From assembly GCA_016713325.1 (NCBI GenBank), contig JADJPJ010000093.1:1-64000 (forward strand): 64,000 nt of DNA, in the 5' to 3' direction. Shown one piece after another: positions 54,912 to 63,635 of the stretch. The notes under the pieces were generated by a model, which made no database searches, was not told the origin of the DNA, and saw only the letters and a list, made by a program, of their open reading frames with translations. This stretch comes from Candidatus Flexifilum affinis. GTDB taxonomy: Bacteria; Chloroflexota; Anaerolineae; Aggregatilineales; Phototrophicaceae. The position numbers were made by a program, and so were the translations under genes. Position 1 is the first letter of the stretch; every line of letters begins with the position of its first letter.

Positions 54912-55349
54912 TCACGCGCCGGCGGGAACGGTCCGGTTGAGCAGCATCAGCAGCGTCGCACCGCTGGCAACCACCGTTACAAACGGCAAAATCTGGTGCA
55001 GCGTGTGGACAATCGGCGGCATCGGATTATCGATGCTGAGCAGGCCTCCCAGGATGATGGTGGCGACGAAGACGACGACCGTGCCCCCGACGATCGCCCA
55101 GTCCGTCCCGCTCAGCGGTGACGACTGGTTGGTCTGGTAGGCCATCACGCCGACGAAAACCAGCACCCCCAGGGCGATCAACTTGTGCGCGGTCAGAAGC
55201 AGGGTGCTGTACGGCTTGCCCGAATGGCTCAACCACAGGCCGAAAAGGAAGACGAGCATGAAGGCCAGCCCGACGCCGGCGATCCGCATCAAATAGGTAC
55301 TCACGTCGATACCACCCTCTCCGTAATGCGCTTCGAGATGCACAGTCAT
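54912..55349 (-). CDS. Small four-TM membrane protein of unknown function
   Basis: A 145-residue protein with TM segments near residues 21-43, 50-70, 82-103 and 116-136 in a compact bundle. The start could also be at the internal MRIAGVGLAFMLVFLFGLWL. One His in LLTAHKLIALGV and one in IVHTLHQILPF lie inside membrane helices, a spacing seen in small heme-binding or cytochrome b561-like bundles; this is only a suggestion. It is convergent with the secreted-protein gene and divergent from the DUF6062 gene. Confidence 0.6.
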   Translation of the reverse strand: MTVHLEAHYGEGGIDVSTYLMRIAGVGLAFMLVFLFGLWLSHSGKPYSTLLLTAHKLIALGVLVFVGVMAYQTNQSSPLSGTDWAIVGGTVVVFVATIILGGLLSIDNPMPPIVHTLHQILPFVTVVASGATLLMLLNRTVPAGA

Positions 55350-55483
55350 GATCTTCTACGGAGGACAGGGTCAGAAGTTTTGATGCCCTCGCTGACGCTC
55401 CAGCACAAATGGCTATTGAGGCATTACAATACCGGCATGTCGGCGGCGGCCCATCTGCCGAGTCCCCGCCGCACAGGAGACCC

Positions 55484-56203
55484 ATGCATAAGACCTTTGG
55501 CTACTACGATCTGCTCGAAACCTTCCCTCAGCCGGGCTGCGCCGTCTGCAACCTGCTGCTGCGCGACACCCAGCGCTTCCTGGACTCGCTCCTGTACGAA
55601 TACGTCATGGACCCGGACGTGCAGAACAAGATCCGCGACAGCCGCGGCTTCTGCGACCAGCATGGCTGGCAGATCGCCCAGTTGAACAACGTGCTCGGCA
55701 TTGCCGTGTGGTACGAGCGGGCGCTCGGCGCTGTGGTCGACACGCTGAACCAGGCAGGCGGCGGCGGCAAACCGGCAGGCCTCGGCCGGCTGCTCAACAC
55801 GCGCGGCGGCGGCGCCGATCTGGCCGATGCGCTGGAGCCGTCTCAGCCCTGCCTGGCCTGCGAGCGCCAGGCGGAGAACGAAGGCCGATACCTCAAGGAG
55901 ATCGCCCACCACGCGCTCGACCCCAAGCTCCAGACGGCCTATCGCGCCTCTGAGGGGCTGTGCCTGGAACATTTCCGCGGCCTGCTGCGCGTGCCCATGA
56001 ACCCCGCCCGGACGGAGATCCTGATCGGCATGCAGACCGACATCTGGACCCGCCTGCGCGCCGAGCTGAACGAGTTTATGCGCAAGAGTGACTTCAATAA
56101 TGCCGGCGAGAAATTTGGCGCGGAGGGGTCGAGCTGGCGTCGGGCGGTGGCCCGCCTGGGCGGCGAGCGCGGCGTCTTCGGCCTGAGGCGGGTCAAGCGC
56201 TAG
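55484..56203 (+). CDS. DUF6062 family protein with two CxxC motifs
   Basis: A 239-residue protein from the ATG at 55484 (CAGGAGACCC upstream). N-terminal YYDLLETFPQPGCAVCNLLL and a later QPCLACERQAENEGRYLKEI each supply CxxC, and RGFCDQHGWQIAQ and GLCLEHFRGLL supply Cys-x2-His pairs. Together these form two similar metal-site-like halves, an internal duplication. DUF6062 proteins of this shape are known from Anaerolineae-like genomes, but no function is established. The C-terminus is basic. It is monocistronic. Confidence 0.72.
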   Translation: MHKTFGYYDLLETFPQPGCAVCNLLLRDTQRFLDSLLYEYVMDPDVQNKIRDSRGFCDQHGWQIAQLNNVLGIAVWYERALGAVVDTLNQAGGGGKPAGLGRLLNTRGGGADLADALEPSQPCLACERQAENEGRYLKEIAHHALDPKLQTAYRASEGLCLEHFRGLLRVPMNPARTEILIGMQTDIWTRLRAELNEFMRKSDFNNAGEKFGAEGSSWRRAVARLGGERGVFGLRRVKR

Positions 56204-56355
56204 CTCGACCCAGGTGTCTGCCTGTGATAAGCGGCTTCAAAGGGATCCTCAAGTGTGGGTTATCGTGGATTTTTCCCGCCGAATATCACTTCTTGTGAGC
56301 TCCCCGCCTCGCCTACACTGAAGTCACTCTTATCTTCTCATTTGAGGGGCTAACC

Positions 56356-57213
56356 ATGAGCGACTTCCCGAAGATCCACACTGTGACTGGTAAGTTCATG
56401 CTGCTGCCGCGCGATCACGTGCATGCCTACGTCGTCGAGACGGAAAGCGCGGTTGTCGTGATCGACACCACCCTGGCCCTCTCCAGCGCGGCCAACGTCC
56501 GCCGTCTGGCCGACTCCATTGGCAAACCGATCGAAGCGGTGCTGCTCACACACGGTCACCCGGATCACTATACCGGCCTGGTGCAATTCGAGGAATTTCC
56601 ATGCCTTGCGTCCTGGGGCTGCCGCGAATTCGCCCGGCGCGAGGACATCGCCAAGGCCGAGACCGCCAAGATGTACCTCGGCGACGAATACCCGGCCCAT
56701 CGCGCTTTCCCGACCGAAATCGTATCGGACGGCCAGAAATTCACCTTTGGCGGGGTCGAGTTCACCTTCTCCGACCTGGGCCCTGGCGAATCCGACAGCG
56801 ACGGCATGTGGACGATCGAGAAAGATGGCGTGCGCCTGGCCTTCGTCGGTGACGCGGTCGCCAACCGGACGCACTGCTTCTTCCGCGACGGCCACACCAG
56901 CGAGTGGCTGCGCATTCTCGACCGGCTGGAGAAAGAGTTCGCCGACCGGGATACGATGCTCTACATCGGCCATGGCGCAACGCCGTCCACGACGGAAGCC
57001 ATCCAGTGGCAGCGCGGCTACATTCAGACCTACGTCGCCGCCATGCACGCTCTGGAGGACAAGACCGTCCCCGTGACCCGCGCGCAGCAGGAGAAGCTCA
57101 TCGCGGCGATGAAGCGCTACCTCCCCGGCGATGCCACACTGTTCCTGCTCGACTACGAGATGGACGTATTCATGGGGCGCTATTTCGGCGTGCCCGTCGA
57201 GGCGTCGCACTAG
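56356..57213 (+). CDS. Metallo-beta-lactamase fold hydrolase
   Basis: A 285-residue protein. Metal motif LLTHGHPDHYTGL near residue 57 (HxHxDH), then VEFTFSDLGPGESDSDGMWT in place of the usual third His, Asp in LAFVGDAVANRTH near 155 and the last His in MLYIGHGATPST near 202. The replacement of the His after GPGE by an acid-rich loop is shared with a subgroup of MBL proteins annotated as hydrolases or regulators. Substrate unknown. TGAGGGGCTAACC precedes the ATG. The 150-base gap upstream shows nothing further. Confidence 0.8.
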   Translation: MSDFPKIHTVTGKFMLLPRDHVHAYVVETESAVVVIDTTLALSSAANVRRLADSIGKPIEAVLLTHGHPDHYTGLVQFEEFPCLASWGCREFARREDIAKAETAKMYLGDEYPAHRAFPTEIVSDGQKFTFGGVEFTFSDLGPGESDSDGMWTIEKDGVRLAFVGDAVANRTHCFFRDGHTSEWLRILDRLEKEFADRDTMLYIGHGATPSTTEAIQWQRGYIQTYVAAMHALEDKTVPVTRAQQEKLIAAMKRYLPGDATLFLLDYEMDVFMGRYFGVPVEASH

Positions 57214-57284
57214 AGCTTGTTATTGACTTCTTGCCCCTCATCCCCCGGCCCCTTCTCCCACGCAAGCGCCTTGCAAGCAAGCGC

Positions 57285-57343
57285 CATGCACGCAAGCGGG
57301 GAGAGGGACACCGAATCTCCCCTTCTCCCCGCTTGCGTGCATG
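57285..57343. repeat. Perfect 20-bp inverted repeat, interspersed element
   Basis: CATGCACGCAAGCGGGGAGA at 57285-57304 is exactly mirrored at 57324-57343 with a 19-base loop. Further ACGCAAGCG and GCAAGCAAGCG pieces precede it and a C-rich tract lies at 57241-57258. It sits between the convergent MBL and YgjP-like genes. Confidence 0.8.
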
Positions 57344-57386
57344 GAGAGGGGATTGAGGCGTGTGGTGTTTCGTGGCCGATCTGCGG

Positions 57387-58130
57387 CTACTCGCTCATCT
57401 CGACACGGTTCAGTTCTTTGCGCCGCGCCCGCCAGTCCGGCATCAGCCGTTCCAGCAGCGCATAGAAGGCCGGGCCGTGGTTGAGCACCTTCAAATGGCA
57501 CAACTCGTGCGCCACCACGTAGTCGATCAGGTCCGGCGCGACGTGGATCAGCCGCTGGTTGAGCGTCACGCGCCGCTTCGAGCTGCACGACCCCCAGCGC
57601 GTCTTCATGGTGCGGATGGTCAGCCGGTCCGATCTCGGAAGGCCGAGCGCCGCCGCGTGTGGCTGAAGGACTACCAACCGTTCGGCAAACACCCTCTCCG
57701 CCTGCTGCCGGAACCAGCGGTCGAGCAGCGCGGCGATCCGTTCGGCGTCGGCCGTGTCGCGCACGGTCGCAATCAGCGCTTCGCCGTCCAACGCCACCTT
57801 CTCTGCTGAATGGCGGATCACTTCCAGGCGGTATGGCCGGCCCAGGTAGCGGAACATCTCGCCGCTCGCGTACTGCCGCTGAACGGGAGCCTTCGGCGGA
57901 TTCTGAACGAAGCGCGTCTGGTGCTTGGCGATCCAGGCGGCGCGCTTTCGCAGCGCCTCCGTGATCACGGCTTCACTGGCACCGATGGGCGCGCGCACGA
58001 CCACGCGGGCATCGGGATACACCTGAATGCCGAGCGTCTTGCGCCGCGTATAGACCAGCTCGTAGTGGATGACGGCGCCGCCGGTGTCCAGCGTCCGTGT
58101 GCCGCGTGCGCCGCTGCGTCGTTGTTTCAT
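57387..58130 (-). CDS. YgjP/DUF45-type zinc metallopeptidase
   Basis: A 247-residue protein. The metal site is VVAHELCHLKVLNHGPAFYA near 196-215 (HELCH plus the later His), with the family motif TRWGSCSSKRRVTLNQRLIH near 172. The N-terminal ~150 residues form a beta-rich region. DUF45/YgjP proteins are SprT- or WLM-like peptidases that commonly lie near type I restriction genes or DNA repair genes; here the partner is a DUF559 nuclease-like gene whose stop overlaps this start by four bases (58127-58130). Role: probable protein processing, details unknown. Confidence 0.82.
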   Translation of the reverse strand: MKQRRSGARGTRTLDTGGAVIHYELVYTRRKTLGIQVYPDARVVVRAPIGASEAVITEALRKRAAWIAKHQTRFVQNPPKAPVQRQYASGEMFRYLGRPYRLEVIRHSAEKVALDGEALIATVRDTADAERIAALLDRWFRQQAERVFAERLVVLQPHAAALGLPRSDRLTIRTMKTRWGSCSSKRRVTLNQRLIHVAPDLIDYVVAHELCHLKVLNHGPAFYALLERLMPDWRARRKELNRVEMSE

Positions 58131-58509
58131 GGGGCGTGTCGGTCCTGTTTCAGAGTTTCGATGATCGTTTGCATCACACCATGGATATCGCAGAAGACCT
58201 GCTCATTGGTAAATCGAACGACCCGCAGCCCTATCGACTCCAGGAACTCTGTCCGAATCGCGTCATCTTCTTGCTGTCGCAGATGAACAGGACCATCTAC
58301 TTCGATCACCAATGCCGCCGACGGGCAGTAGAAATCGACGACGAAGCGTTCAAAAACGTGCTGCGCCGGAAGCGCACACTGCCAACCTGCTTGCGGCGCA
58401 GGTGATGCCATAGGTGCTCTTCAGCAGGGGTTGGGGCACTGCGGAGTTCTCGCGCCAGAGGTTTCATCTTTTCCCACAAATCACGTGATACACGTGGTGG
58501 ATACTTCAC
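58127..58509 (-). CDS. DUF559 endonuclease-like protein (Vsr/PD-(D/E)XK fold), frameshifted
   Basis: Frame 1 reads MKYPPRVSRDLWEKMKPLAR, then ELRSAPTPAEEHLWHHLRRK, the family's start (ATG 58509). Near 58363 one base is missing and the chain continues in the next frame as QHVFERFVVDFYCPSAALVI, EVDGPVHLRQQEDDAIRTEF and GLRVVRFTNEQVF. The acids in VVDFY and EVDG with the following H are the DUF559/Vsr catalytic core. Corrected length ~127 residues is normal. Such proteins are small nucleases related to very short patch repair enzymes. It is coupled by a 4-base overlap to the YgjP-like gene. Confidence 0.75.
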
Positions 58510-58529
58510 CGGAGACTCCTGTCCGCATC

Positions 58530-58652
58530 TTCTACCCCTCCCCCGACCCCTCCCCGCTGGCGCAAGGAGGGGAGAGCACCGCCCGCAGCCTGCTCTCTTC
58601 CCAGGCGTAGAGCACCCACCATGCGTTCCCCCTCTACGAAGTGGAGGGGGCT
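58530..58652. repeat. C-rich/G-rich intergenic hairpin block
   Basis: CCCCCTCTAC at 58628-58637 and GTGGAGGGGG at 58641-58650 pair around GAA with one wobble. Just left, CCCCTCCCC and GGAGGGGAG form another potential stem around GCTGGCGCAA. It resembles the 57.3 kb element in base make-up and position at gene borders. Confidence 0.55.
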
Positions 58653-58665
58653 AGGGGGAGGTGAT

Positions 58666-58896
58666 TTACCGCAAGGCCGCGATCACACTCGGCAGCACCA
58701 GCGCGGCGACGATCGTCAGCACGATCAGCAGCAGGATCACCCGCCCCAGCGTCCAGAACTGCGGCCGCCGATCGCCCACGTAGCCAATCGTCAGCCGGTC
58801 GTCGTCCAGCGGGGAGTCTTCGCCAAATGCCTCGACGTCGTCGTCATCCGGGTACTCGTCGTCGTCGATCCAGTCGTCGCGGCGTGGCGGACTCAT
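58666..58896 (-). CDS. Small acidic single-pass membrane protein
   Basis: A 76-residue protein from the ATG at 58896 with AGGAGG six bases upstream, which rules out the longer start. The N-terminal ~40 residues are strongly acidic (DDWIDDDEYPDDDDVEAFGE). One TM helix follows near 53-75 (LGRVILLLIVLTIVAALVL) and ends close to the C-terminus. This tail-anchored shape places the acidic part in the cytoplasm. Function unknown. It lies 29 bases after the winged-helix/TIR-like gene and may be co-transcribed with it. Confidence 0.7.
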   Translation of the reverse strand: MSPPRRDDWIDDDEYPDDDDVEAFGEDSPLDDDRLTIGYVGDRRPQFWTLGRVILLLIVLTIVAALVLPSVIAALR

Positions 58897-58924
58897 GAGA
58901 ACCTCCTGTTGAAGCGGCAAATGG

Positions 58925-59720
58925 TCATAAGCCAAGCTCCTCTCGCAGCGTCTTCGTCAGCCGGGTCTCGAACTCGACCATGCCGGGCGGCGTGTACAGG
59001 TAGTCAATAACGCGGAAGGCTTTCAGATCGAAGGGAATATCGTCCAGAGACTGGACGATCAGGATGGTCTTCCGCCCCAGCGTGTGAGCGATACCGAGTT
59101 CGTAGAATACGTTGGGATTGCGGCCTGTGCAATCCACGATGCACAGCTCTGACTGATAGATGGCCGACCAGACATCCTGCATGATGTGGTTGGTCGTGAA
59201 GAAATCGTCGCCGCGCCTGCAAGTCAGGCCAAGCTGCCCCGTCACCTTTAGAATGTGATCGGTGTAAATCGGCTTGAGCTCTGACGCGAAAGGCATGGCC
59301 ACGAAGATGCGGGCGGATGCCGGGGACTTGGCTTTCGGTTGCGGAAAGACCGGATCGACCATCAATGCGGAGTGGGAACGCGTGAGAGACTCGGTCAGAC
59401 TGATGTCGAAGATGTCCTGAATGCGGCCAAGCGTAGGCGTCAGAATCAGTTTGGAGCGCACGTGGTAGGCTTTGCCGTTCTGCGTTTTGATCAGACCCAG
59501 CGCCATCAGTTCCTCGATGTGCCGATCCGCCGCCCGTTCAAAGGCGTTCGATAGTGAAACATCTCAAGGTGGGCAGGTAACATGATCGTGCCCGCATTCA
59601 TCTGTTCGCGGAGCTCATAAACACTAATTCCACCCGCATTCTGACGAATGAGCCAGAGCAATGCGATCTTCTCTTTTTCGAGCGTGGCGCACTCCAGTCT
59701 GACGCTAGCGTAACGCGCAC
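58925..59720 (-). CDS. Winged-helix protein with TIR/deoxyribosyltransferase-like C-terminal domain, frameshifted
   Basis: The C-terminal 140 residues read ARIFVAMPFASELKPIYTDH, LGLTCRRGDDFFTTNHIMQD and CIVDCTGRNPNVFYELGIAH, with TLGRKTILIVQS. This is the TIR-like/nucleoside deoxyribosyltransferase-like fold, with the FYELG Glu in the catalytic position. The N-terminal part (KEKIALLWLIRQNAGGISVY; ERAADRHIEELMALGLI) looks like a winged helix. They are joined only after a one-base shift near 59543 in a CTTT run. The start is uncertain: no ATG fits near 59720. NAD-like cleavage or nucleotide sensing is plausible, possibly in defence; this is inference. Confidence 0.6.
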
Positions 59721-59775
59721 AGCGCCGATGATAGACAAACGTAGCCCGAAAGCTCTGGGGTGTCAAAAGGGGAAC

Positions 59776-59803
59776 AAAAACCCCCGCGGCTTCACCGCGG
59801 GGG
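59776..59803 (-). terminator. Rho-independent terminator for the leftward cytochrome gene
   Basis: CCCCCGCGG at 59781-59789 and CCGCGGGGG at 59795-59803 pair around CTTCA. On the minus strand the stem is followed by a five-T run (plus-strand AAAAA at 59776-59780). It lies 28 bases after the cytochrome stop. Confidence 0.85.
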
Positions 59804-59830
59804 TCATGTGAGGAGTATTGAGCGGAGAGG

Positions 59831-61498
59831 CTACGACTCCGGCGTGCCGGCCTCGATCCAGTCGCGCAGCAGGCCAAGCTGGTGCTTGGTCAGCGCCGCG
59901 AAGTGGCCCTCCTCCAGCACCTGGATCAGCGGGCTGTCGTCCGGTGATCCGGGCACGACGACCGGCCCACTCTCGCTGCCGATCAGCAGGCTGGCATAGT
60001 CGGTCAGACGCAGGCCCTTGGTCGGGACCGGGCCGTGGCAGGCGCCGCACTCCTGCGCGAACAGCGGTTGCAAAATGGCGTAGGTCGGCTCGCCTTCGAA
60101 CGTCTCCAGCAGCGGCGGCGCTTCGATCTGGTAGATGCCCAGCAGGGTGGACAGACCCGGCGCGTTGAAGCCGGCGTAGCGCCATTCCACGCCGTGGCAG
60201 GCACTGTTCGAGCAGAAGCTCTGGTCGTCCGTGCCGCCGGGGTTGGCGGTTGTATGGCAGTTGCTGCAGCTCGCGTCGAAGGCTGTCGGGTGCCGGCTCA
60301 TCCACGTCGAGTCCAGGTGCGACTGCGGCTCGATGCCGGTGGTCAGGGCCAGCATCGGCTCGATGTCGCCAGGCCGCACGACCGATGGGATGGAGTGGCA
60401 GACGTTGCACTCCAGCCGGATCACCTCACCCTCGGTGCTGAAGTGCTCGCCATCGTGACAGCGGAAACAGCCCGGCGAGTCGCGGGGGCCGGTATTGTTC
60501 GGGTGGGTATCCCAGCTCAGGAGCTGTTCGGGATAATTCGCCTCGGTGTAGAGCACTTCCAGGGCCTTGATGGCGTCGGCCACCTGCTGCTGGCCCTCGG
60601 CGTAGAACTCGGGATAGTATTCCCGGTAGTAAGCATCGAGGCTGGCGAAGGCTTCATAAGCCAGGGGTGTGCTGGTGTACTTTTCGGTCAGCAGATCGAC
60701 CGCCCGCGTGCGAATGAAGGGGATATCGGCTGAGATGTCGCCGAGTTCCAGGGCGCTGTCCACAGCGCGCGGCGGCGTCTCGATCATGTGCGAGATGCGG
60801 TTGTGGCAGGTGGTGCAGTCCATCTCGGCCATCTCGTACTGATCGAGCTGGCTGGTGTCGATCGGCGAGTTGATGGTGTTGTACTCCGTCACCGTCCCGT
60901 CTGCGTTTTCGACGCGCACCCAGGGGATCTCCTGCTGGAGTTCGTCGACAGCGATGAAGCTGACCGTGTTTTCCACGTGCCAGTGAATGCCCAGGCCGAG
61001 GCCTTCGCGTTCGCTGCCGCCGCCGGTGTGCATCAGCAGATAGATGCTGTACGGGTCGTTGGTGCGGTTGTTCTCGAAGCTGTTGATGACGCGCAGGCTG
61101 TCGTCGGAGAACTTCTCCGGCGTGTGGCAGACCTCACAGGTCTCGCGAGCCGGGCGCATCTCCGCCGTACGAATCGGCAGGTGGTAGTTTTCCAGGATGG
61201 TGTCGGCGATCAGCCGCATGTGCCCGGCTTTGCGGAAGAACTGCACCAGCAGCAGGTCACGGCCGATGTGGCAGTCCACGCACAGCACGCGGGAATGCGC
61301 CGAGACCAGGTAGGTGCTGTACTCCGGCGGCATGGTGTGGCAGGTTGTGCCGCAAAAGGCTGACGAGTTGCTGTATTCCCACATCGGCGGGGCAGCCAGC
61401 AGAATGGCGAAAATTCCGAAGCCCACCAGTGCAAGCGGCAGCAAATCGCGGATGGTGAATTCGCCGCGCCCTGGGAGAAATCTTCGCAAGCGTTGCAT
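59831..61498 (-). CDS. Membrane-anchored multiheme cytochrome c with NapC/NrfH-like N-terminus
   Basis: A 555-residue protein from the ATG at 61498 (GAAGGA upstream). One TM helix near 19-38 (LLPLALVGFGIFAILLAAPP) anchors it. Heme motifs: CGTTCH, CVDCH, CEVCH, CTTCH, CFRCH, CNVCH, CSNCH and CGACH (eight CxxCH-type, counting the first as C-x2-CH), plus CSNSACH, a C-x4-CH type. The first two sit close to the membrane as in NapC/NrfH quinol oxidases. The C-terminal part ends with a cytochrome-c-like PLFAQECGACHGPVPTKGLR domain. It probably moves electrons between the quinone pool and outer redox partners. It is divergent from the second multiheme operon. Confidence 0.85.
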   Translation of the reverse strand: MQRLRRFLPGRGEFTIRDLLPLALVGFGIFAILLAAPPMWEYSNSSAFCGTTCHTMPPEYSTYLVSAHSRVLCVDCHIGRDLLLVQFFRKAGHMRLIADTILENYHLPIRTAEMRPARETCEVCHTPEKFSDDSLRVINSFENNRTNDPYSIYLLMHTGGGSEREGLGLGIHWHVENTVSFIAVDELQQEIPWVRVENADGTVTEYNTINSPIDTSQLDQYEMAEMDCTTCHNRISHMIETPPRAVDSALELGDISADIPFIRTRAVDLLTEKYTSTPLAYEAFASLDAYYREYYPEFYAEGQQQVADAIKALEVLYTEANYPEQLLSWDTHPNNTGPRDSPGCFRCHDGEHFSTEGEVIRLECNVCHSIPSVVRPGDIEPMLALTTGIEPQSHLDSTWMSRHPTAFDASCSNCHTTANPGGTDDQSFCSNSACHGVEWRYAGFNAPGLSTLLGIYQIEAPPLLETFEGEPTYAILQPLFAQECGACHGPVPTKGLRLTDYASLLIGSESGPVVVPGSPDDSPLIQVLEEGHFAALTKHQLGLLRDWIEAGTPES

Positions 61499-61784
61499 GG
61501 CTTGTATTCCTTCTCGCTTCGATGCAGTCGTTTGGATACCGATCCGGTGCCGCTGGTTCATCTGAGAATGCGAAGGGGACACGATCCCCTTTTTGCGATA
61601 GTAGCGCATTTAAGAGAAGGACAAATCAACCTTACGGATGATTACGAATCGTTCCTGCGAATGATTGCCCCGTCCAGGGCGTAAACTACATTTAAGGAGG
61701 CGAGGGGTCTATGGAGAGGCGTCGGTTGCTAATCTCGCCTCCCACTGTGCTTCCCACCGCCGCTCAATGATTGGGGAACTCGAT

Positions 61785-63635
61785 ATGCGTCGCGCCATCA
61801 TGTGGAGTTTGCTGGTTTGCGCGGTGGGCTGTCTCACCTTCGGCTTCTTCCTGCTCCAGACCGGGCGGGTCGTCGCCCAGGATGCGCGGGCCGAAGCCGA
61901 TTTCATCGGCGCGGGCGACTGCCAGGACTGCCATCGAAGCCTGGCCCGCGACCACGAAGACACGCCCCATGCCCGTGCCCTGCTGGATGTCGAACGTCGG
62001 AAGGACGACATTCTGGCCGACTTTGCCCTGGGCGAAGACCTGCGTATGGTCACCTTCCCCGGCGAAGAGGCGCCTCGCCCCTTCACCGAGGATGATATCG
62101 TCCTGGCCATCGGCGCCGGCCGCTATGCCCAGCGCTATGTCTACGAAGTGGACACCCGCGAGTACGCCGTCTTCCCCGCCGAGTGGGACACCGTCACCGG
62201 CGAATGGCGCCCCTACCGGCTGGCCGACTCCTGGCCGGCCCCTGAGTATGATTTCACCCAGAACTGCGCCGGCTGCCACACCACCGGCCTGGAACTGGAA
62301 CGCGGGCGCTGGCAGGATGAGGGCGTGCAGTGCGAAGCCTGCCACGGCCCCGGCGGCGAACATGCCGAAGTCGCCGACGACGCCGGCAGCCGACCGAACG
62401 ACGAGGAGCGCGCCGAAATTCACGCCGCCATCGTCATGTCGCCCGACGCGCAGATCTGCGGGCAGTGCCACGTCCAGGGCTCGACGCCCGATCTCAGCCA
62501 CACCTTCCCGGTCAACTACTTGCCCGGCGGCGACATGCTCGATGCGGAAGTCTTCCAGATTCCCGAGCGCGACGACCCGGCCACCTTCTATGAAACCGGG
62601 CACGGCCGGCTGAACAACATGCAGTTCAACGAGTGGTTTGCGTCAGCCCACTCGCGCTCGCTGGAGACGCTGCTCGAAAGCCCGAATGCCGAAGACGGCT
62701 GCCTGACCTGCCACAGTGGCGACACCACCTTCATTCAGCGCATTCTCGGCGTCTACGAAGACGGCGATCTGGAAGGCACGCCACCCGAACTGCCGACCCT
62801 CTCCACGGCGCAGTTCGGCGTCACCTGCACCACCTGCCACAGCCCGCATGAGGCCGCCGAGGTCGACTTCCACCTGGTCTCCGAGCCGGACGACCTGTGC
62901 GCTGCCTGCCACCAGAACACCGAGCTCATCCAGCCGATCCATCACCCGTCAATGGAGATGTTCCAGGGTCAGACGATGATCGACGGCATCGAAGGGGTTG
63001 CGTCGGCCCACTTCGCCGATGAAAACGGCCCTGGCTGCGTCGACTGTCACATGTCCGGCATGCCGGTGGGCAGCGCGTCGCTGGCCAGCCACCGCTTCCG
63101 ACCGGTCATCCCCGGCGAAGTCGAGGACAGCCCACCCGACGCTTGTAGCGAATGCCACACCGATCTGACCACCGCCGACCTGCAGTCGCTGGTCCTGGAC
63201 ACCCAGACCTCCGTGCGCGGCCGGCTGACCGTAGCCCTTGCCCGCCTGGGGAGCATCACGCCGCCGGAAGAAGGCAGTGATGCCGGCGCTCAGTTCGAAC
63301 GAGTACGCGCCGCGCTGACCTTCATCCAGAACGACGGCAGCCTGGGCGTCCACAACTACCCCTATGTCGACAAGCTGCTGGACAGCGTCTCGACCGATCT
63401 GGCGCAGCTCAGTGTGCCCGGCGCGCTGCTGCAACCGACCGAGGGTCCAGCGCCGACGGCGACTCCGTCGCAGGCCATGCCTATCCCGGTTGGCGTCGAA
63501 TCGCATGTGCGCTCCGGCGCCCGGCCGATGACCCTGATCATCATCGCGATAACCGTCCTGATCTTGCTGCTCGGGACAGCACTGATTTTGCGGCAGGCTC
63601 GGCGGCGGATGCCAGAGCAGGAGGCGGCGCGATGA
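61785..63635 (+). CDS. Multiheme cytochrome c with signal anchor and C-terminal TM helix
   Basis: A 616-residue protein. The ATG at 61785 is preferred (GGGGA upstream; MRRAIMWSLLVCAVGCLTFG is the signal peptide); ATG 61767 is also possible. Nine CxxCH motifs: CQDCH, CAGCH, CEACH, CGQCH, CLTCH, CTTCH, CAACH, CVDCH and CSECH. The spacing and the extra His residues resemble octaheme/nonaheme cytochromes of the tetrathionate or hydroxylamine oxidoreductase-like families, but no CxxCK active-site motif is seen. A TM helix near 591-611 (MTLIIIAITVLILLLGTALI) fixes the C-terminus in the membrane, after a Pro/Thr-rich linker. It overlaps the next cytochrome gene by four bases, forming an operon. Confidence 0.87.
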   Translation: MRRAIMWSLLVCAVGCLTFGFFLLQTGRVVAQDARAEADFIGAGDCQDCHRSLARDHEDTPHARALLDVERRKDDILADFALGEDLRMVTFPGEEAPRPFTEDDIVLAIGAGRYAQRYVYEVDTREYAVFPAEWDTVTGEWRPYRLADSWPAPEYDFTQNCAGCHTTGLELERGRWQDEGVQCEACHGPGGEHAEVADDAGSRPNDEERAEIHAAIVMSPDAQICGQCHVQGSTPDLSHTFPVNYLPGGDMLDAEVFQIPERDDPATFYETGHGRLNNMQFNEWFASAHSRSLETLLESPNAEDGCLTCHSGDTTFIQRILGVYEDGDLEGTPPELPTLSTAQFGVTCTTCHSPHEAAEVDFHLVSEPDDLCAACHQNTELIQPIHHPSMEMFQGQTMIDGIEGVASAHFADENGPGCVDCHMSGMPVGSASLASHRFRPVIPGEVEDSPPDACSECHTDLTTADLQSLVLDTQTSVRGRLTVALARLGSITPPEEGSDAGAQFERVRAALTFIQNDGSLGVHNYPYVDKLLDSVSTDLAQLSVPGALLQPTEGPAPTATPSQAMPIPVGVESHVRSGARPMTLIIIAITVLILLLGTALILRQARRRMPEQEAAR

